From Stomorhina lunata (Eukaryota; Arthropoda; Insecta; Diptera; Rhiniidae): a stretch of 64,000 bases of DNA. The DNA lies in assembly GCA_933228675.1 (NCBI GenBank), contig OW121740.1, positions 128,667,799 to 128,731,798 on the forward strand, in the 5' to 3' direction. The notes beneath the pieces are model-generated. The model was not told where the DNA came from, did no database searches, and saw only the letters and a list, made by a program, of their open reading frames with translations. Made by a program: the position numbers and the translations under genes. This document shows, piece after piece, positions 56,895-64,000 of this stretch; the first letter of the stretch is position 1, and each line of letters begins with the position of its first letter.

Positions 56895-57540
56895 AATATT
56901 TATAAGAAATTTTGTATAGGAAATTTTTCATAAGAAATTTTTCAAAAATTTCTTATTTTTATAGGAAATTTTTCAAAAATTTCTTATTTTTATAGGAATT
57001 TTTTCAAAAATTTCTTATTTTTATAGGAATTTTTTCAAAAATTTCTTATTTTTATAGGAAATTTTTCAAAAATTTCTTATTTTTATAGGTAATTTTTCAA
57101 AAATTTCTTATTTTTATAGGAAATTTTTCAAAAATTTCTTATTTTTATAGGAAATTTTTCAAAAATTTCTTATTTTTATAGGAAATTTTTCAAAAATTTC
57201 TTATTTTTGTAGGAAATGTTTCAAAAATTTTATATTTTTATAGAAAATTTTTAATTATTTTTTCATTTTTATAGGAAATTTTTCAAAATTTAATATTTTT
57301 TTTTTGGAAATTTTTCAAAAACTTAATATTTTTTTAGCAAATTTTTAAAGAGTTGAATATTTTTTAGGAAATTTTTCAAATTTTCATGTTTATATATGAA
57401 ATTTAAAAAAAAAAATTCTTGTCTTTAATGAAAATTTTGTAAAAATATTTTATTTTTATAGGAAATTTGTTAAAAATTAAGTTTTTTTTAATTTTTTAGG
57501 AAATTAAAAAAAAAATGTTTTCAGTAGGAAATTTTTATTT
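56895..57540. repeat. 31-bp tandem array 5
   Basis: About 20 copies; unit TTTTTCAAAAATTTCTTATT plus TTTATAGGAAA. Regular between 56940 and 57220, then decays into A/T tracts. Related to array 4 (shared TATAGGAAATTTTTC) but with the 31-bp period of the other arrays. Confidence 0.92.
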
Positions 57541-58097
57541 TAGGTTAAATTATTCCTTTTTTTTTGAGCCGGTTTAATAAATACACATGTATTGAAATTT
57601 AAAAAATAAGTTTATTATTAAAAATATACTTTTCATGCTTAAAAAAATATCTATCGTATCTGATCAAAAGGTCAAAATTTTGATGTAATGTAAAGTTGTT
57701 AATAACATTTTTATAAACTTAAATTAAATTTTAGTACAAGCGTAATATTTTAGTCAAATTGTATTATTATTTCGTTAAATAGTTTTAGTTTCGCTAATTA
57801 AATTAGTTTTTAATAAAAAAATATTTTATGTTTATTTTTGGAATTTTGGAGCCGGTAACCCTTCAAGTCCTATAACTACTATAGTTATTTAAGCCAAACA
57901 AACATAAATTTCATGAGCTCGTGTGTCTTACCTTTTTTTTGTACGGCTACTATAAAAGTAGCTGTAGCGACGAAAAAAGCCTACTTTTTAAGATACAAAA
58001 TTGTTGAAAAATAGTAGCCAATACCCATCTACTTCTACTGCTACATTCATATATAAATAGCATATCGTTGCATACGGCTACAGCTCCAACTTTTTCA

Positions 58098-58795
58098 AGT
58101 AGAAGTAGCCACTGCTATTTTTCAAAAAACAAAAGTGGCTAGTAGAAGTTGCTCTTTGCTACTTCAACTAAAAATATTGGTAGGGGTTGAAAACAGTAAA
58201 AATATTCTATTTAATTTTTGCTTCAAATCGAAAATATTTTTTGTGGCTACTTTCTGGCTACTTTTTGGCTACTTTACATGAATGACTTATTCTTGGAGCT
58301 GTGCAATACAAACATTAACTTCTGGCTACACACCGACAATAAGATGAACAAAGAAAGAACGTATGATACTTTATTTCGTTTTTTTTTTGTCGAGTGTGTG
58401 AAACAAATTACAAAAGAGAAAAAAAAAACGAAGTAAAATAACACACAATCTTTTTTCGTTGTTCTTATTGTCGATTAGTAGCCAGAAGAAAATATTTGTG
58501 TTGCGTAGCTTCGAGCATAAATTATTTTTATAAAAAAACACAAAATAGCTGCAAAATAGCCAAGAAGTAGCTGCAGAAAAGCCAGAAAGTAACCAGGAAA
58601 AATATTTTCGATTTTGACTACTCTTCAAATTGAAGCAAAAATTAAATAGAATATTTTTGCTGTTTTCTATCCCTACCAATATTTTTAGTTGAAGTAGCAA
58701 AGAGCTACTACTAGCCTCTTTTGTTTTTTAAAAAATAGCAGTAGCTTAAAAATATAAGTGCTTCAGAATAATACTGCTACTTCTACTTCAAAAAG
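58098..58795. mobile_element. Large fold-back element
   Basis: Two arms of roughly 300-350 bp, centred near 58405-58420. AGTAGAAGTAGC near 58100 pairs with GCTACTTCTACT near 58780; TTGCTACTTCAACTAAAAAT (left) and its complement (right) are perfect, and TATTCTATTTAATTTTTGCT pairs likewise. TGGCTAC and AAGTAGC motifs recur through both arms. The two longest reading frames here, on opposite strands, look alike because they read the two arms. Confidence 0.9.
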
Positions 58796-58837
58796 TAGGA
58801 ATTCAAACACTGGTTTCCATTAGTTGTTTCCGAATTA

Positions 58838-61024
58838 GAGAAAAAATTTTTTAACGAAATTTTTTCTATAGAAAAAATTTTTTAACGAAATTTTTTCTAT
58901 AGAAAAAATTTTTTAACGAAATTTTTTCTATAGAAAAAATTTTTCAACGAAATTTTTTCTATAGAAAAAATTTTTTAACGAAATTTTTTCTATAGAAAAA
59001 ATTTTTTAACGAAATTTTTTCTCTAGAAAAAATTTTTTAACGAAATTTTTGCTATAGAAAAAATTTTTTAACGAAATTTTTTCTATAGAAAAAATTTTTT
59101 AACGAAATTTTTTCTATAGAAAAAATTTTTTAACGAAATTTTTGCTATAGAAAAAATTTTTGAACGAAATTTTTTCTATAGAAAAAATTTTTGAACGAAA
59201 TTTTTTCTATAGAAAAAATTTCTATAGAAAAAAGTTTTTAACGAAATTTTTTCTACAGAAAAAATTTTTAAACGAAATTTTTTCTATAGAAAAAAATTTT
59301 TAACGAAATTTTTTCTATAGAAAAAATTTTTTAACGAAATTTTTTCTATAGAAAAAATTGTTTAACGAAATTTTTTCTATAGAAACAATTTTTTAACGAA
59401 ATTTTTTCTTTAGAAAAAATCTTTTAGCTAAATTTTTTCTTTAGAAAAAATCTTTTAACTAATTTTTCTCTATAGAAAAAATCTTTGAACGAAATTTTTT
59501 TTATAGAAAAATTTGTTAACGAAATTTTTTCTATAGAACAAATTTATTAACGAAATTTTTTCTATAGAACAAATTTATTAACGAAATTTTTTCTACAGAA
59601 AAGATTTTTTAACGAAATTTTTTCTATAGAAAAATTTTTTTAACGAAATTTTTTCTATAGAAAAAAATTTTTAACGAAATTTTTTCTATAGAAAAAATTT
59701 TTTAACGAAATTTTTCTTGTAGAAAAAATTTTTTTATGAAATTTTTTCTTTAGAAAAATTTTTTTAACGAATTTTTTTCTATAGAAAAAATTTTTTAACG
59801 AAATTTTTTCTATAGAAAAAATTTTTAACGAAATTTTTTCTATAGAAAAAATTTTTAACGAAATTTTTTCTATAGAAAAAATTTTTTAACCAAATTTTTT
59901 CTATAGAAACAATTTTTTAACGAAATTTTTTCTTTAGAAAAAATCTTTTAGCTAAATTTTTTCTTTAGAAAAAATCTTTTAACTAATTTTTTTCTATAGA
60001 AAAAATCTTTGAACGAAATTTTTTCTATAGAAACAATTTTTTAACAAAATTTTTTCTATAGAAAAAATTTTTTAACGAAATTTTTTCTATAGAAAAAATT
60101 TTTTAACGAAATTTTTTCTATAGAAAAAATTTTTTAACGAAATTTTTTCTATAGAAAAAATTTTTAACGAAATTTTTTCTATAGAAAAAATTTTTAACGA
60201 AATTTTTTCTATAGAAAAAATTTTTAACGAAATTTTTTCTATAGAAAAAATTTTTTAACGAAATTTTTTCTATAGAAAAAATTTTTTAACGAAATTTTTT
60301 CTATAGAAAAAATTTTTTAACGAAATTTTTTCTATAGAAAAAATTTGTTAACGAAATTTTTTCTATAGAAAAAATTTTTTAACGAAATTTTTTCTATAGA
60401 AAAAATTTTTTAACGAAATTTTTTCTATAGAAAAAATTTTTTAACGAAATTTTTTCTATAGAAAAAATTTTTTAACGAAATTTTTTCTATAGAAAAAATT
60501 TTTTAACGAAATTTTTTCTATAGAAAAATTTTTTTAACGAAATTTTTTCTATAGAAACAATTTTTTAACGAAATTTTTTCTATAGAAAAAATTTTTTAAC
60601 GAAATTTTTCTTGTAGAAAACATTTTTTAATGAAATTTTTTCTTTAGAAAAATTTTTTAACGAATTTTTTTCTATAGAAAAAATTTTTTAACGAAATTTT
60701 TTCTATAGAAACAATTTTTTAACGAAATTTTTTCTTTAGAAAAAATTTTTTAACGAAATTTTTTCTATAGAAAAAATTTTTTAACGAAATTTTTTCTATA
60801 GAAAAAATTTTTTAACGAAATTTTTTCTATAGAAAAAATTTTTTAACGAAATTTTTTCTATAGAAAAAATTTTTTAACGAAATTTTTCTATAGAAAAAAT
60901 TTTTTAACGAAATTTTTTCTATAGAAAAAAATTTTTAACGAAATTTTTTCTATAGAAAAAAATTTTTAACGAAATTTTTTCTATAGAAAAAATTTTTTAA
61001 CGAAAAATTTTCTACAGAAAAAAT
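58838..61024. repeat. 31-bp tandem array 6
   Basis: About 70 copies of AACGAAATTTTTTCTATAG plus AAAAAATTTTTT. A variant block (TCTTTAGAAAAAATCTTTTAG and following AACTAATTTTT) occurs at 59395-59490 and again at 59919-60015, offset 524 bases (about 17 units), a higher-order duplication. Confidence 0.97.
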
Positions 61025-61399
61025 TAACTTCTGTCCCATAGTGCTTTATACAATATTGCTCCAGCCAATTATAATTAATATTTAATACCTTTTTAACAAA
61101 AGAGACACAATTAAACTCTATTAATAATAAACAAATATCTAAATTTAAACAATTAAACACTTGCAAATTTATCAATCGGAAATAAGAATGAAAAATATAA
61201 TAATTTGTAAACAGTAACAAAATTATTAAATTTAGCTTTTATGAAGCAATAAAACGCTTTAAACTGATAAGAAGACAGTCACCGACAAGGTAACACTGGA
61301 AAAAGTACCCGAAATTTATAAAGAGTTTTCACCGGAATTTTGATATTAATGTTGAAGATTTTAAATGATAAGCAAACAGTTCAAAAGATATAATTAAAA

Positions 61400-61462
61400 T
61401 ATAAAAAGCGTTAAAATATCAGACAAATCTTCAGTTAATTGAAAACAATTGAAAGCAACGGT
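61400..61462 (+). promoter_or_regulatory. TATA + Inr + MTE core promoter
   Basis: TATAAAAAG at 61400-61408 and Inr TCAGTT at 61431-61436 (A+1 61433). At +18 to +29, TGAAAGCAACGG matches the MTE consensus at 10 of 12 positions; the DPE position reads GGTAT (partial). Same architecture as the promoter at 50675. Confidence 0.78.
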
Positions 61463-61488
61463 ATTAAATTGAAATAATTAACCGAATT

Positions 61489-62894
61489 ATGCAGAAAGTT
61501 ATTGGAGTATTGTTTTTGATAGCGGTTGCGGCTCAGGTAAGTTGGTGAGATTTTTGGTCCTCCTGGGATACGAGTTAGATCAATTTTTCTTAATTTCTTC
61601 TCAAAGAAATCTTGAGTTACGGGATAATAACCGGTTTTTTATATGTCGGGTATGAACGTCCCGAAAATAGGAAAATGAGAAAAAAAATGCAAAAAATACA
61701 TTTGGTGTTAAAACACACAAATGAATTAAAAGTATATTTTTAAGAAATATATATCGTTGAAGAGGTCTAAGCTTCTTCTTTCAATATCTGACAAATCATT
61801 TAAAATCGGTGCATGTGGGAATGAAAACTCGTTTTTTACCCGTAACTCGAAATTTTGGGGGTGTTATAAAAATTAAAAAAAAACACAGTATTATTCTACT
61901 AGAAAAATGATATAACATCCCAGAAACTTTCACTTTATTTAATTTGTCGCAGTGTGTAATCAGCTTTAACACTACATTTTTTCTTATCCCCTTTCTTAGG
62001 CCCAGAATGCCACCTCAGTGGGCAAAATTTATCATAACAGTGACGTAGATCGCACCGATGACTATATCAATCTCAATAGACAACAATATTCGCAAACCTT
62101 ACAGGATTATGACCTACGTATTGATCACTTTAAGCAGTTATATGCAGGACGTTTGAGTGATATAGAGACCCTGCGTGACTTAGTGAACGATGGCTTGGTT
62201 CAAACCCAAGAGCGTTTAAATCCTCTCGAAGTTTTAAGTGATTTCAGCAAATCGTGTGTAACCAAATATCGTTCTAAAATACCCACAGTAGCAGCAACTA
62301 CCACCTCCATCAATAGTTGCGTAACTGTGGCCAATAATCAATTGAATAGTTTGCTAAGCAGTCCCTTGAGCACCAGAAACTCCCTACAAACTTATTACAC
62401 CAACTACTTCGAAAAGGAATTGACCACATGTGCCAAAAATCATGTTAATACAACAGCCAATTACACCACTTGTGTTACCACGGTGGTAAGTATTCAAAAA
62501 CAAACTTTAAAATTATATATTCCAATGCTTAAATTTTTCCACTTTCCAGACCTCTACCACTAATGTTTATACCATCAACAATCAAAAGACTTTTGCCATT
62601 CAAATGGATGCAGCCGATTGCTCTGCTAATGCCAATATCAAGAAGGCCTTCGATTGTACCTTTACTGTTCAAAACCGTACCATATCCCTGCAGGCCGAGG
62701 CCAATACTTTGATCAATAAATGCCTATTGGGTCAGGATGATTGCAACAAATGTAATCAGGGCTTCCACTGTAATAGTGCCTATTACTTGGAATCGAAGGA
62801 CATAGATCCTAAAAATCAAACCATGAAGAATCCTTTCTATGGAAATAATTATTACAATGACTGTCTAATGCTGGTTATTGACGCAAATCCTTAG
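61489..62894 (+). CDS. Secreted Cys-rich protein, DUF725-like
   Basis: Three exons: 61489-61536, 62000-62485 and 62550-62894 (stop TAG), introns 463 and 64 bp, all phase 0 with GTAAGT donors. 292 residues. Residues 1-15 are a signal peptide (MQKVIGVLFLIAVAA), cleavage likely near AQAQ. The mature part has 11 cysteines, four in exon 2 (SCVTKY, SCVTVAN, TTCAKN, TTCVTT) and seven in exon 3 (including DDCNKCNQGFHC), plus about five N-glycosylation sites (for example NAT, NTT, NYT). Helical N-terminal half. Layout and Cys pattern resemble the insect-specific DUF725 family, whose function is unknown. A TATA/Inr promoter and AATAAA at 62921-62926 bracket the gene. Confidence 0.9.
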
Positions 62895-62920
62895 ATTTTT
62901 TCTAAAGAAAAATAATTTTC

Positions 62921-62926
62921 AATAAA
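62921..62926 (+). terminator. Poly(A) signal AATAAA
   Basis: AATAAA 27 bases after the stop of the Cys-rich gene; probable polyadenylation signal. Confidence 0.75.
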
Positions 62927-62989
62927 TCATTTTTTGTTTAAATTGTCATTTTAAAATTTATTTCATTTGAAATTATTGCAATGAAAAAT

Positions 62990-64000
62990 TATTCTACAGA
63001 AAAAATTTTTCAACGAAAATTTTTCTACAGAAACAATTTTTCAACTAAAATTTTTCTACAGAAAAAATTTTTCAATGAAAATTTTTCTACAGAAAACAAT
63101 TTTTAACGAAAATTTTACTATTAGAAAGAATTTTTAACGAACATTTTTCTATCAGAAAAATTTTTGAAAGAAAATTTTTCTAAAAATATTTTAAAGAAAA
63201 TTTTTCTATAAGAAAATTCTTTTAACGAAAAATTTTTTAACGAAAATTTTTCTATAAGAAAAATTTTTTAACGAAAATTTTTCTATAAGAAAATTTTTTT
63301 AACGAAAATTTTTAAATAAGAAAAATTTTTTAACGAAAATTGTTCTATAAGAAAAATTTTTTAACGAAAATTGTTCTATAAGAAAAATTTTTTAACGAAA
63401 ATTTTTCTATATGAAAAATTTTTTAACGAAAATTTTTCTATAAGAAAAATTTTTTAACGAAAATTTTTCTATAAGAAAAATTTTTTAACGAAAATTTTTC
63501 TATAAGAAAAATTTTTTAACTAAAATTTTTCTATAAGAAAAATTTTTTAACGAAAATTTTTCTATAAGAAAAATTTTTTAACGAAAATTTTTCTATAAGA
63601 AAAATTTTTTAACGAAAATTTTTCTATAAGAAAAATTTTTTAACGAAAATTTTTCTATAAGAAAAATTTTTTAACGAAAATTTTTCTATAAGAAAAATTT
63701 TTTAACGAAAATTTTTCTATAAGAAAAATTTTTTAACGAAAATTTTTCTATAAGAAAAATTTTTTAACGAAAATTTTTCTATAAGAAAAATTTTTTAACG
63801 AAAATTTTTCTATAAGAAAAATTTTTTAACGAAAATTTTTCTATAAGAAAAATTTTTTAACGAAAATTTTTCTATAAGAAAAATTTTTTAATGAAAATTT
63901 TTCTATAAGAAAAATTTTTTAACGAAAATTTTTCTATAAGAAAAATTTTTTAACGAAAATTTTTTTAAAGAAAATTTTTCTATAAAAAATTTTTTAAAGA
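62990..64000. repeat. 31-bp tandem array 7
   Basis: Starts within ~65 bases of the poly(A) signal of the Cys-rich gene and runs off the right edge. Unit AACGAAAATTTTTCTATAAG plus AAAAATTTTTT, the same as array 2 more than 30 kb away. The first ~250 bases are degenerate (CTACAG variants, deletions); from ~63240 copies are nearly identical. Confidence 0.97.

Noticed and set aside
58218..58700. Two similar reading frames on opposite strands as a gene pair
   Set aside because: They read the two arms of a fold-back element, so the resemblance is structural.

Overview
The window reads as euchromatic DNA from a calyptrate fly (Diptera, probably a blowfly or muscid relative). The evidence is strong AT richness, 64-66 bp introns beside multi-kb introns, Drosophila-type core promoters, proteins whose best recognised relatives are in flies, and abundant mariner/Tc1, hAT, pogo, Helitron, Jockey/RTE-type and SINE-like debris. 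I had no database; family names come from motif recognition.

Host genes. (1) 1240-9337 (+): last two coding exons of a zona pellucida (ZP) domain membrane protein, with a dibasic furin-like site, one transmembrane helix and a short tail. (2) 15186-42825 (-): six coding exons of Atg16, covering the Atg5-binding N terminus, the coiled coil and the first WD40 blades. The last ~210 residues were not found in the window. (3) 50821-51225 (+): an intact single-exon 134-residue protein of unknown function with three internal repeats. (4) 61489-62894 (+): a three-exon, 292-residue secreted Cys-rich protein, probably of the insect DUF725 type. Genes 3 and 4 share a textbook TATA + Inr + MTE/DPE promoter arrangement.

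Repeats. Seven arrays of a short minisatellite (six with a 31-bp period, one with 29 bp) fill about 12 kb: 1-783, 32027-32770, 48100-50110, 51838-56475, 56895-57540, 58838-61024 and 62990-64000. Most are built around a CTATAG or CTATAAG core flanked by A and T runs. The ZP and Atg16 introns are packed with nested transposons: a dead mariner with perfect 34-bp ends, a DD37E-type Tc1/mariner element, a second decayed mariner, a third transposase family, a pogo-like element, hAT-like elements, a Helitron-like element carrying four CTCF-like motifs, several fold-back elements, LINE reverse-transcriptase fragments and a tRNA-derived SINE family with at least five copies.

How it fits together. Atg16 acts in autophagosome formation, while the ZP protein would act at the apical surface or cuticle; no functional link is implied. 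Atg16 has been stretched to at least 27.6 kb by insertions, and several repeat families sit in opposite orientation in different introns, a layout that could favour exon back-splicing. The most novel candidates are the fixed-period satellite family, the SINE family with its bracketing inverted repeat, and the Helitron-borne CTCF-like array.
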